A stretch of 64,000 nucleotides of DNA, from positions 1-64,000 of the forward strand of contig JADGAV010000006.1 of assembly GCA_015231825.1 (NCBI GenBank). Reading direction: 5' to 3'. Source of the DNA: SAR324 cluster bacterium. GTDB lineage: Bacteria; SAR324; NAC60-12. Numbering within the stretch: the first letter of the stretch is position 1; each line of letters starts with the position of its first letter. Shown here one piece after another: positions 1 to 7,239 of the stretch. The translations under genes and the position numbers were made by a program. The notes beneath the pieces are model-generated. The model was not told the origin of the DNA. It did no database searches and saw nothing but the letters and a program-made list of their open reading frames with translations.

Positions 1-24
1 GTTCAAATCCGACCCCCGCCACCA
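1..24 (+). tRNA. 3' end of a tRNA cut by the window edge
   Basis: The first bases read as the end of a T-loop (TTCAAAT), the 3' strand of the T-stem (CCGAC), a 3' acceptor strand CCCCGCC, discriminator A and an encoded CCA. The matching 5' acceptor strand should be GGCGGGG and would lie before the window. The identity of the tRNA cannot be read because the anticodon is outside. A second copy of the same 3' end lies at 5030-5057, so this copy is probably the intact gene's end and the other its duplicate left by integration. Confidence 0.75.
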
Positions 25-48
25 GTAGAATCAAGGGATAGACGAGAT
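1..48 (+). repeat. Left copy of the tRNA-derived direct repeat (attL-like)
   Basis: These 48 bases recur without mismatch at 5034-5081 in the same orientation. The repeat starts in the tRNA T-loop and runs 24 bases beyond the CCA end. The left boundary cannot be defined because it coincides with the window start. Site-specific integrases commonly use tRNA 3' ends as attachment sites and leave such repeats, so this is read as attL of a small genomic island. Confidence 0.8.
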
Positions 49-139
49 TCCTTGATCCCTTAAAAATTGTCCTGCCGCAATACTTGCCGCATTAAATCCC
101 AATTTAACCTCCTTGCTCCTGTTGGAATTGGCAATGGAG

Positions 140-160
140 TTGCGACATATATAGTCGCAA
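140..160. repeat. Perfect 7-bp hairpin inside the left end of the island
   Basis: TTGCGAC (140-146) and GTCGCAA (154-160) form a perfect inverted repeat around the loop ATATATA. There is no T-run on either side, so it does not look like an intrinsic terminator. It sits about 90 bases inside the att-like repeat, where recombinase arm sites or regulatory operators are often found, but no function can be assigned from sequence. The rest of 49-256 shows no gene. Confidence 0.45.
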
Positions 161-256
161 GTTCGAAAGAAAAACTCCGACCCCTATCTTAAGGCGGCGG
201 GTAACATTTAGAACCCTTCTTTTTATAACGTTCCTGAGCTCTCTTGCTCAATTTGG

Positions 257-1558
257 TCAGAACTCCGAAAGACAAAACTTCCACGCTGGAATGATTTGAA
301 TCGTCTTTCCCTCTTTCTCAAGCATCCCGTCTTCGGCATGAGTGACAATCATCGAAAGATCCATTCCTGTCTCTTCCATCGCTTCAAAAAGGGCTGAAAT
401 CTCCCGTTTCCTGGTATTTTCATCACTCATATCCCAGGACACCTGTAACAAATTCAAACCCCCTGATTGTGATTTCCAAATAAAATCAACCTCTTTTCTG
501 GAGCGAGTCCGGTAGTAATAGATTTGCCGGTTTTGCCTCCTCAAATGAAGGTAAATCAGGTTTTCAAGCAAGATTCCGGAATTGACCAGCAGATTTGAAG
601 AGACTGAGCGTACCAGCGCATGATCAATCGCGTATATTTTCCGGGGATTCGCGTTTTGTATCGATAATGAGGGGGAGTAAATGGAGACCGGAAGAAAAAG
701 ATATGCGTCATGAAACCATTCCAGACACTCTCCCACAAATTGCTTGCTCGTTTTATATCCCAATGATTTCAAATACTCGGTTAAACGATTGAGCGAATGC
801 AGCGACGAGATATGATTCACAATACGGTGTCCCAAACGCACCACCGCTTGCGGATGTCTTGCATCAAAACGTTCAATGATATCCCGATGAAGGATCGCTT
901 TAAAATATTCCTGATGAATCATTAACTGAAGTTTTTCACTGGCAGAAAAGACTTCCGGAAATCCTCCTTTCTGAAGGTATTGTTCAAAGTGACTTTGGAT
1001 CAAAATTCGTTTTTGAGAACTTAAGCGATCATAGACGATTCCATGAAAATCCAGAAATTCCCTGAATGAAAAAGGGAACAATTCCCAGGCAAGGGAACGC
1101 CCCCCCATTTGAGTTGCAATTTCCCGCGACAACAACTTTGCGGATGATCCGGTAATGAAAACTTCGCAGTTTTCTGTCCGAAGTAAACGCTCAATGAATT
1201 TTTCCCAATCTGGAATCTCCTGCAGTTCATCAAAGAAAAAGTACACGGTTTCGTCATTCTTTTTTGCGGGATACAGCAGGTAATAGGCTTCGCTGATGAT
1301 TCCTATCTGCCCCTGTCTTAGTGCGTCCAGGCGATCATCAAAAAAGTTGATATAAACCACATTCTCTGCAGATATATTCCGGCGCTTCAATAAATTCTGA
1401 ATGATCTGCATCAACAAAGTGGATTTACCGCACCTCCTCACTCCAATGCAGATAAATGCTTTTTGCGAAACCAATTCATAATCAAGGTGCCTTGGCACAC
1501 CGCCACTGATAGCTTCTTCCTGAAAATCCAGGATCAACTCCTTGATCAATTCCAGCAT
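257..1558 (-). CDS. AAA-type ATPase with DUF4143 C-terminal region
   Basis: This 433-residue protein belongs to the archaeal-type ATPase family carried widely on islands and duplicated in many genomes. It has a Walker A GVRRCGKST at residues 39-47, a Walker B ending FFFDE near 107-111, a sensor-like FITGSS around 134-139 and the family signature GRS followed by ELFPFSFREF near 153-168. The C-terminal part has the restriction-fold-like sequence EVDFIW followed by LLQVSW, where the usual catalytic E-x-K is degenerate. The start has AGGAAC just upstream. Its role is not established; proposed roles include DNA-linked or toxin-antitoxin-like functions. It is transcribed toward the tRNA end of the island and has no operon partner. 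Confidence 0.8.
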   Translation of the reverse strand: MLELIKELILDFQEEAISGGVPRHLDYELVSQKAFICIGVRRCGKSTLLMQIIQNLLKRRNISAENVVYINFFDDRLDALRQGQIGIISEAYYLLYPAKKNDETVYFFFDELQEIPDWEKFIERLLRTENCEVFITGSSAKLLSREIATQMGGRSLAWELFPFSFREFLDFHGIVYDRLSSQKRILIQSHFEQYLQKGGFPEVFSASEKLQLMIHQEYFKAILHRDIIERFDARHPQAVVRLGHRIVNHISSLHSLNRLTEYLKSLGYKTSKQFVGECLEWFHDAYLFLPVSIYSPSLSIQNANPRKIYAIDHALVRSVSSNLLVNSGILLENLIYLHLRRQNRQIYYYRTRSRKEVDFIWKSQSGGLNLLQVSWDMSDENTRKREISALFEAMEETGMDLSMIVTHAEDGMLEKEGKTIQIIPAWKFCLSEF

Positions 1559-1669
1559 CGTTCCTGTTCAACTTAAATATGGCCTTAAAAACTTCCGAAT
1601 TTTGTAAAAATCAGTAAATTTAATTACCACTTTAAAAAGAAAGAGACAACTCCAATCGGGGATTGATCC

Positions 1670-1795
1670 CTACATCCCCAACCGTTCCTTAAACACCCGA
1701 TAGGCCGCTTTGTAATCCTCAATCCGGTCCACATGGGTGAACGGTGGCACAAAGGTTTTCGTAACCGTTTGATTGCCGTTATGGTCATCATGTGG
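1670..1795 (-). pseudogene. 3' remnant of an unidentified gene, antisense to the transporter start
   Basis: The minus strand is open here for 41 codons and ends with a protein-like tail that includes FVPPFTHVDRIEDYKAAYR and KERLGM before a TAG stop. The composition and amphipathic pattern look like a genuine protein C-terminus, but I do not recognise the family. The frame is closed upstream by TAA at 1796-1798, just where transporter homology on the other strand begins. I infer a rearrangement junction that fused the tails of two unrelated genes head-on. It could also be a chance open frame. Confidence 0.35.
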
Positions 1796-2551
1796 TTAGC
1801 CATCTGGTGTGGATGGCTTTTCACCTTCCCCCTGGCAATCTATCAACTCCTTTCCATCGGATTCAAGGAGGCAGTCACAGCAACGGGTTGGATTTATATC
1901 ATCGCCAGCGGGATCATTCACACCCCCTATTCGATCTTTTTGGCCCATGCATATCAGCATGGTGAGATTTCTGTAGTCTATCCTATCGCTCGAGGTTCAG
2001 GAATTGGGCTGACGGCTCTTCTCGGATGGAGCTTCCTGGAAGAAACCGGTTCGTTCCCCGGAACTGCTGGGATTGCGTTGATCTTTGGGGGGATTTTGTT
2101 TTTGGGAGTTCCCGCTTATCGCCAAAAAGAATCACTTCATAAAATCGGTCTTGCATTATCGGTAGGATGCACGATTGTGGCGTATTCATTGGTCGATAAA
2201 GTCGGGGTCCAATATGCAGACGCAGTCCCTTATCTCTGTTTTATGTTTTTTGTCAATGCCGTCTGTATGGGGCCTTATGTCTGGCGTAATCACCAGGCAA
2301 CGATTCTCCAAATTGCACGAAACTCTTATTCGTATATCCTGCTCATTGGTGTAGGAGCTGCCGGAACCTACTTGATCATCCTCTTTGCCTTCACGATGGG
2401 GCAGGTCGGCTATATCGTTGCGGTGCGGGAATTCGCTGTCGTGATCGGTGCTCTTCTTGGGATTATCTTCCTCAAAGAACAATTGACAATTCCCAAAGCG
2501 ATTGCGATTGCTGCCATCACTCTGGGATTGGTTTGTATCAAAGCGAGTTGA
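1733..2551 (+). CDS. DMT/EamA-family transporter, probably missing its first helix
   Basis: This is a 272-residue polytopic membrane protein of the drug/metabolite transporter superfamily, expected to export or take up a small solute across the inner membrane. The family signature HGEISVVYPIARG is clear near residues 76-88, and a second repeat ends with GIIFLKEQLTIPKAIAIAAI. Typical members have about 285-300 residues and ten helices. Here sequence resembling the family begins only around NRLIAVMVIMW, so roughly the first 25-30 residues (helix 1) seem absent. There is no convincing ribosome binding site before the ATG, and a remnant of another gene overlaps this start on the opposite strand. 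It is probably a 5'-truncated, non-functional copy; an unusual short start is the alternative. Confidence 0.65.
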   Translation: MGERWHKGFRNRLIAVMVIMWLAIWCGWLFTFPLAIYQLLSIGFKEAVTATGWIYIIASGIIHTPYSIFLAHAYQHGEISVVYPIARGSGIGLTALLGWSFLEETGSFPGTAGIALIFGGILFLGVPAYRQKESLHKIGLALSVGCTIVAYSLVDKVGVQYADAVPYLCFMFFVNAVCMGPYVWRNHQATILQIARNSYSYILLIGVGAAGTYLIILFAFTMGQVGYIVAVREFAVVIGALLGIIFLKEQLTIPKAIAIAAITLGLVCIKAS

Positions 2552-2825
2552 TCAGTTCTGCCTCTCCTCCTTAAAGTAGAGATCCATTGCAGCGAAATCA
2601 ATTCTCCTTCATATTTTTTTGTTTATCGTGACTGTCAGAAACTCCTAAGATGGGGATTGTGTTGACAAAATGATCTTCCGGAAATGGGAAAAGGGAACAG
2701 CCGATAGACAAATAGAGGAGGATGTTAAAGAGAAAGAAGGAATAGAATTGAGGCATTTATATCCTTTCTTTTTCACACTTGCTGAAATCCAGGGGTATGC
2801 TAAACTAATCCAACTCGAAGGGTAT

Positions 2826-3068
2826 ATGAAATTTACGCAATACTTTATAAAAAATCGCCAAAAAACCGACCATATTGTTATTCAATTAGAATGGATTCAG
2901 GAGGTTATCCAAAATCCTTTGAGGAAAACGATTCAGAAAGATGGACGAATCCGTCTCTGGGGAAAGATTCCTGAAGCTGATAACAAATTTCTCAGAGTCG
3001 TGTTGCTGGAAGATGAGGAAACGGTTCACAATGCTTTTTTCGATAGACGTTTTCAAGAGGAATTATAA
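2826..3068 (+). CDS. DUF4258-like small protein
   Basis: This protein of 80 residues begins MKFTQYFIKNRQ and ends with the conserved block LRVVLLEDEETVHNAFFDR. Together with DGRIRLWGKI in the middle, that is the pattern of small DUF4258-type proteins common in cyanobacterial and marine genomes. The ATG at 2826 is chosen because GAAGG precedes it and family similarity begins exactly there; the frame is open further upstream (from 2670), but that part looks unrelated. Its stop overlaps the start of the next gene by one base (TAATG), so the two are translationally coupled. In other genomes this type of gene travels with DUF2283 genes, suggesting a toxin-antitoxin-like unit, but no activity is established. 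Confidence 0.7.
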   Translation: MKFTQYFIKNRQKTDHIVIQLEWIQEVIQNPLRKTIQKDGRIRLWGKIPEADNKFLRVVLLEDEETVHNAFFDRRFQEEL

Positions 3069-3262
3069 TGAAAATAGAATATTTTGAAGACACTGATACG
3101 GTGCAAGTTACCTTCAACGAAAACAGCATTGTGGATACCAAAGATATTGATGAAAACATTCTTGCCGAGTTTGATGAGAAAGGACATTTGGTATCCATAA
3201 CTGTGGAACATGCACAAGAACACACAAATCTGGATAGTTTTATCTATCAGAAAGTTTCATAA
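3068..3262 (+). CDS. DUF2283 family protein
   Basis: The 64-residue product begins MKIEYFEDTDTVQVTF and contains the acidic pattern DTKDIDENILAEFDEKG followed by ITVEH, the recognisable DUF2283 layout of a short beta-rich protein. It overlaps the stop of the DUF4258-like gene by one base and is probably the second cistron of a two-gene unit. If the pair is a toxin-antitoxin system, this small acidic partner would be the likely antitoxin; that is inference from size, charge and coupling. Confidence 0.75.
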   Translation: MKIEYFEDTDTVQVTFNENSIVDTKDIDENILAEFDEKGHLVSITVEHAQEHTNLDSFIYQKVS

Positions 3263-3400
3263 AGGTCCTTTATCCCCATCAGCTATTTCCGCAAAAACGA
3301 AACCAAATCTTCAATAGGTTCCGAAGCAATACATTGAATTCAATATGAGCTAGGTTATTTGTTTCATATTGGTTAAATCACTCCTTCCTTGCCCTAGTTT

Positions 3401-3811
3401 TTACCAGGGATCGGAAAAGGCCAGCTCGGTTTTGAGAGAATTGAGTATCAAGGCCAGTTTCTCCTCAATTTTTTGATCCATTTGCGCCATCTGCGTCTTT
3501 AATGCGGTGATTTCCTGTTGCTGCTGCTCGATTTTTTTCTTCAGTTGTTCGATCTCAGATTCCTGCCTCGTTTTTAATGTTGAGATCTCTGCCTTTTGAT
3601 GGGCATGGCCCATCCTATTTTCTTCCTTCAACTTTCTTCCTTCAGCCTCTAGTTCTTTAACTGCTTCCAGCAAATAGGGAGTTAGAGACGCATATTGCAC
3701 CCCTAAATATCCATCGTCTATTTCTGAAACCATGAATGGCATTTGGGGCTGAACTTCCTGTGCTATTACTCCAACACCCTCACCGGTACCATTTTTCATG
3801 TCAAATTCGAC
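3401..3811 (-). pseudogene. Fragment of an S74-type intramolecular chaperone with coiled coil
   Basis: The fragment begins with EFDMKNGTGEGVGVIAQEVQ and continues VQYASLTPYLLEAVKEL, the distal half of the peptidase S74 chaperone domain that ends phage tail spikes and related adhesins. About 70 residues of coiled coil follow, rich in Q, K and E. The catalytic N-terminal part of the S74 domain and the whole spike are missing: an in-frame TAA at 3812-3814 closes the frame just upstream. It is therefore a decayed 3' end rather than a working gene, and it points to phage-like or tail-fibre-like ancestry for part of this island. A second, shorter copy of the same C-terminus lies at 4982-5032. Confidence 0.7.
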
Positions 3812-4003
3812 TTAGCTTTGGCATGAAATGGTTTTAACCTTCTAAGCAGAAGCAAATTAACTAGGAGATAGACTTACCCCCCTAATGTTTTAGATGAAAC
3901 AGAGAGATTGGAAGCCAAACGAAAAACATTCAGCATCTAACATGAATTGGTTTGTTAACGATTTAATGCGCTTTCTATTTTTTTTCGTATTTCCCATGAT
4001 ATC

Positions 4004-4043
4004 ATCCTTGTAATTCGAGAATTAAGGTAAAAATTACAAGGAT
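4004..4043. repeat. 12-bp perfect inverted repeat upstream of vapBC
   Basis: ATCCTTGTAATT (4004-4015) is repeated in reverse complement at 4032-4043 with a 16-base spacer. Neither side has a terminator-like T-run. It lies in a stretch of roughly 360 bases (3812-4170) with no gene. It could be an operator, a small element end or a recombination site; nothing in the sequence decides among these. Confidence 0.5.
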
Positions 4044-4170
4044 AAAGATTTCAAACGAGTGACTAAAGCATCATCACCACAATATTTTCTTTCCATTTCA
4101 GCAGCGTTGTAATATATTTTGATATATCACATAATTTCAGAAATTTTTTACATCAGGGAGATGATTCAAG

Positions 4171-4413
4171 ATGAAACACACTGCTAAACTGTTTATGAAC
4201 GGTCGTAGCCAAGCTGTCAGACTTCCTGCGAGCTTCCGATTCGACTGCGACCAGGTATACATTCGTAAGGATTCGGAAACAGGCGACGTCATCATTTCAA
4301 AGAAACCTGGATCTTGGGATGATTTTTTTGACTTACTGGAAACGATTAATGTACCACAGAATTTTATGGCAGAAAGAGACAATAAAATCGAAGAAGAGAA
4401 GGAATTGTTCTAA
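4171..4413 (+). CDS. vapB: VapB-type antitoxin (AbrB/SpoVT fold)
   Basis: This 80-residue protein starts MKHTAKLFMNGRSQAVRLP, the classic DNA-binding AbrB-like N-terminus of VapB antitoxins, followed by FRFDCDQVYIR and a C-terminal GSWDDFFDLLE segment that normally wraps the toxin. It is expected to bind and neutralise the VapC encoded next and to repress the operon. GGGAGA lies upstream of the ATG. The palindrome GATATATC at 4121-4128 is a candidate operator, weakly supported. The stop overlaps the toxin start by one base. Confidence 0.88.
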   Translation: MKHTAKLFMNGRSQAVRLPASFRFDCDQVYIRKDSETGDVIISKKPGSWDDFFDLLETINVPQNFMAERDNKIEEEKELF

Positions 4414-4835
4414 TGAAAAAGCTGCTATATATGCTCGATACGAATATGGTTAGTTTCCTTATAAAAGGTGAACATATTGTTATAAAGGACTATCTTAGAA
4501 ATGTAGCGATGAGTGCCGTGTGTATCTCAGTAATAACTGAAGCAGAACTTCTACGAGGCTTGGCTAAGAAACCTTCAGCAAAAAATTTGCAGACAGCCGT
4601 CAAAGAATTTTTAATTCGCGTAGAAATATTGCCATGGGACTCCGGTGCCGCTCAAGCGTATGCTGATCTGAGAACGATCTGCGAAAAAGAGGGTAAATCA
4701 TTAGGAGCAATGGATATGCTGATCGCTGCTCATTCTGTTGCTGTAGATGCCATCCTAATCACAAATGATCAGGCTTTCTACAAATTAAAAAACCATTTAA
4801 CCCTTCAGGATTGGACAAAGTCCAAAATAATTTAA
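4413..4835 (+). CDS. vapC: VapC-type PIN-domain ribonuclease toxin
   Basis: This 140-residue PIN-domain protein is expected to cleave RNA (in characterised VapCs, often tRNA or rRNA) when not bound by VapB. The acidic Mg-binding residues are in place: D9 in MLDTN, E45 in TEAELLRG, D101 in GAMDMLIAAH and D119 in ITNDQ. Length and motif spacing are normal, so the gene looks intact. It is coupled to vapB by a TAATG overlap. Such modules stabilise islands and plasmids; here it sits just inside the right-hand att-like repeat. Confidence 0.9.
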   Translation: MKKLLYMLDTNMVSFLIKGEHIVIKDYLRNVAMSAVCISVITEAELLRGLAKKPSAKNLQTAVKEFLIRVEILPWDSGAAQAYADLRTICEKEGKSLGAMDMLIAAHSVAVDAILITNDQAFYKLKNHLTLQDWTKSKII

Positions 4836-4981
4836 AATTATACGTCAAGAGCCTACTCAAATTGTTCCGACTGGCTTCGGAGGATGATGGAAGACATAGA
4901 ACGCATCTCATCTACCGAACAGTCTTGTCAGTTGGTAATTGAAATCAGGATATGTTCCATCTTATTTTATGTTATCAGTAC

Positions 4982-5032
4982 TTATTCGCTGACAATCTGT
5001 TCGGTTTTGAGGGAATTGAGAACCAGGTCGTC
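4982..5032 (-). pseudogene. Short second remnant of the S74 protein C-terminus
   Basis: On the minus strand the reading frame ends DDLVLNSLKTEQIVSE then stop, which parallels the tail LILNSLKTELAFSDPW of the fragment at 3401-3811. At DNA level 5001-5020 and 3426-3445 differ by one base in 20. Upstream of this tail the frame runs into the duplicated tRNA end and stops. I infer that a related tail gene was cut at this attachment site, or that the tail was copied locally. The match is short and could be partly chance. Confidence 0.4.
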
Positions 5033-5033
5033 G

Positions 5034-5081
5034 GTTCAAATCCGACCCCCGCCACCAGTAGAATCAAGGGATAGACGAGAT
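5034..5081 (+). repeat. Right copy of the tRNA-derived direct repeat (attR-like)
   Basis: The sequence is identical over 48 bases to 1-48. In this copy the T-arm is complete: GTCGG at 5030-5034 pairs with CCGAC at 5042-5046 around TTCAAAT, followed by CCCCGCC, A and CCA at 5047-5057. No GGCGGGG 5' acceptor strand or D-arm is present in the preceding 100 bases, so it is a tRNA 3' fragment rather than a gene. Downstream the imperfect hairpin ATCAAGGG/CCTTTGAT follows. This is the expected attR scar of integration into a tRNA. Confidence 0.8.
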
Positions 5082-5426
5082 CCTTTGATGGTCCTGTTTA
5101 GTGGTCCGGTACAATCCTCGACAATTGAAAATTAATTGGAAGAGAATTGTTCAAACTCATTCCGCAAAATCCTCCGCGCACAAGTTCACTCCTTCGTCTA
5201 AACAAACACCTGTCTCTTTCCAAAATTCTGATTCGCGAACAGTGAAAAATAATTTTACTGTTTGTTTTCATGGACATTCTTCTATAAGCTGTTCTGATCT
5301 TATTGGTAAAGGTGACCATTGGGTATTTGACCAGGGATTCATTTCAATAAAAAAGGTAGGCTTCCGGTGCAGGCAAAGCACGACGTTTGCAGGTTTGAAT
5401 AAATCACTGTGAGAATAGGGCCTTTG
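5082..5426. other. Gene-poor stretch after the right att-like repeat
   Basis: No protein family, RNA gene or strong terminator could be recognised here. Open frames exist on both strands but overlap each other, have no ribosome binding sites and have low-complexity, Ser/Arg-rich composition, so I treat them as chance. Confidence 0.5.
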
Positions 5427-5606
5427 ATGAAATACAGGAAATTTGTTCAGCTGTTCATTCAAGTGTTGGCTGTTCTGATTGCGCTTGGTTTTTGGGCGAT
5501 ACTGTTCCACAAAGGGAATGCTGATATTGCGACAATCTACCGGGACCATCCAGACGATTTCTGGAAGGCATTAGGGCAGTATTTAATCACAAATCTTGCC
5601 AGATAA
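5427..5606 (+). CDS. Small single-helix membrane protein, unknown
   Basis: The 59-residue product has a basic N-terminus (MKYRKF), one strongly hydrophobic segment (residues about 6-25, including VLAVLIALGFWAILF) and a soluble tail with YRDHPDDFWKALGQYL. That is a plausible inner-membrane anchored small protein with the tail outside or inside the cell. A GTG at 5409 would add six residues. I do not recognise a family. The AGGGCC before the ATG is a poor ribosome binding site. An imperfect hairpin (GGGAAA at 5631-5636 with TTTCCC at 5659-5664) follows the stop and might end transcription. Confidence 0.45.
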   Translation: MKYRKFVQLFIQVLAVLIALGFWAILFHKGNADIATIYRDHPDDFWKALGQYLITNLAR

Positions 5607-5673
5607 TTACCAGAACTCAACCTAAGAAATGGGAAAGCAACCGATTAACGCAAATCGTTTTCCCGCTTCCATT

Positions 5674-5909
5674 AAAAGGGGACGGATTTATTTTTCTTTT
5701 GGGTATTGCCACTTCCTTCTTTTTCCGCATTTATTTCTCCTCAATATGTAAATCGTTTCTCATTAAATCTCTGACTGCATCGCGTCCTCTTCATCACACA
5801 AGCACAGCATGCGTGAGATTCCATAAATCCTTTGGTTTGCAAACAGCACGTTCCAGTAATGAAGCTAAAACGGTTCATGGTAATGCAGAAAATAAATCCG
5901 TCCCCTTTT
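5674..5909. mobile_element. Putative 236-bp MITE/REP-like element bounded by 21-bp inverted repeats
   Basis: The 21 bases at 5674-5694 recur as a perfect reverse complement at 5889-5909. The core of the repeat, GGGGACGGATTTATTTT, resembles the terminal motifs I associate with REP-type elements mobilised by Y1 (REP-associated) transposases. The interior has no convincing gene. A 24-base segment at 5840-5863 is repeated at 5911-5934 with two mismatches, so the right end may carry a partial tandem copy. The imperfect hairpin 5631-5664 lies just outside the left end. No transposase is encoded nearby, so it would be non-autonomous. Confidence 0.5.
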
Positions 5910-6106
5910 ACAAACAGCACGTTCCTGCAATGAAAATTGAATTTCAGCGTGATCGTCAGGCGGACTTTTTGTCAACATTTCCACAATAGGAGTGTTCTCA
6001 GTAAGAACGCATCGACGAATGTGAAACTATTTTTGGTAATCGCAAAAGAAATTTGTTATTGTTCCCATTCGGCATTTATTATGCGTTTTTTTCAATCGGG
6101 ATTGAT

Positions 6107-7096
6107 ATGACTACTTTAGAAACACTTATACCGTATCTTAATGAAATTATGTCTCGATTTTATAAAGATATGCTCTCGCACGAGCAATTTTCGATATTTT
6201 TCAAAAATCAAATCGAGATCGATAATTTAATTGAAAAACAAAAACGCAACTTCATTGATTCATTAAACGATACTCCTCAACAACTGCAAGCACGTTATTT
6301 GAGGTTGGGGGAGCTACACTATAATTTACGCGTTCCCAGTTCTGATTTTCTGAAGAGTACGAGAATTTGGCGCGGTTGTTTTATCGACTACGCTATCGAT
6401 ACAATCAAAAGCACAAAACTTGTCCAGGATATTGAAAGCTACTTCAAAAAAGTAGATTCCTGGATGTCGAACGGTTATTTAAAAAAACAGCTTGAAGTCG
6501 ATAAAGATGACCTGGAAAAATTGATCAATCACTACAAAAACATCAAATCCGGGACATCCGATCAAACTCTGGATCATTTGAACTGGCTCCTTCAAATTTT
6601 GATTGCAATCCAGTCAGGGAGTGTGAAATCAGCGCCTGAACTGGATGTTGAAAAATGTTCAGTTCATCCTGAAATGTTCTGCTCCGTTGGTGATGCCGAT
6701 CCGATATTCACCAAAGAACATTTTGATGATTTGCATCATCGTCTCCATATCGACGCGAGAAGCCTTTTTTATTTTATTGATATCAATGACTACATTGAAG
6801 TTTTGTCATTGTATTCAAGTTTACTGAGTGTCTACAAAATTACTTTAGTGGTTTTGGGGAATGCGAACCTGCACCAAACGGTGAAAATGCTGGAGCAGAA
6901 TCTTTCAGACGCAAAAGAAGAAGTCAAGCAATTGAGGGGAATCCTTCCGATATGTTCGCATTGTAAAAAAATTCGCGATGACAAAGGCTTTTGGAATCAT
7001 CTAGAAGAATTTATTTCGGAACGCACAGAAGCAGAGTTCAGTCATGGTATTTGTGACAAATGTGTCAGTGAGCATTATTCGGGTTTTTCGCGATAA
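6107..7096 (+). CDS. Globin-coupled sensor without a recognisable output domain
   Basis: This cytoplasmic protein has 329 residues. Residues about 1-150 fit a sensor globin: RYLRLGELHYNLRVPSSDF places H71 as the proximal haem ligand in the F-helix pattern seen in globin-coupled diguanylate cyclases and aerotaxis receptors. A helical middle domain follows with WLLQIL and the Cys/His cluster CSVHPEMFCS. A coiled coil leads to the C-terminal block LPICSHCKKIRDDKGFW and HGICDKC, with C283, C286, C316 and C319 as a likely metal site; that block usually caps PAS- or receiver-containing sensors. No GGDEF, kinase or methyl-accepting domain is present. The ATG at 6107 is preferred over an in-frame TTG at 6053 because globin similarity starts there. 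It probably senses O2 or redox state and signals through protein contacts. Confidence 0.7.
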   Translation: MTTLETLIPYLNEIMSRFYKDMLSHEQFSIFFKNQIEIDNLIEKQKRNFIDSLNDTPQQLQARYLRLGELHYNLRVPSSDFLKSTRIWRGCFIDYAIDTIKSTKLVQDIESYFKKVDSWMSNGYLKKQLEVDKDDLEKLINHYKNIKSGTSDQTLDHLNWLLQILIAIQSGSVKSAPELDVEKCSVHPEMFCSVGDADPIFTKEHFDDLHHRLHIDARSLFYFIDINDYIEVLSLYSSLLSVYKITLVVLGNANLHQTVKMLEQNLSDAKEEVKQLRGILPICSHCKKIRDDKGFWNHLEEFISERTEAEFSHGICDKCVSEHYSGFSR

Positions 7097-7239
7097 AAAA
7101 TATCCTGCCGCAGATGATCTGGAAATTGAAAGAACGAGGTTTTTAATGCCAGGAAAAAGGATCTTCCAGGATGGAATTTGTTCCATCATTGGAAAAACGG
7201 GGAGGACATTTTTTCAGGTTCTGAAGGTCAGGGAGGATG

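Noticed and set aside
2670-2825. N-terminal extension of the DUF4258-like gene
   Set aside because: Family similarity and a ribosome binding site start at 2826; the extension looks unrelated.
5020-5057. A complete tRNA gene at the right repeat
   Set aside because: The T-arm and 3' acceptor are present but no D-arm, anticodon arm or 5' acceptor GGCGGGG is found upstream.
4884-5135. Open frame running across the right att-like repeat
   Set aside because: It reads through the tRNA 3' fragment and has no family resemblance.
5699-5989. 96-residue plus-strand open frame
   Set aside because: It spans the inverted-repeat element, is Ser/His-rich and lacks a ribosome binding site; chance frame.
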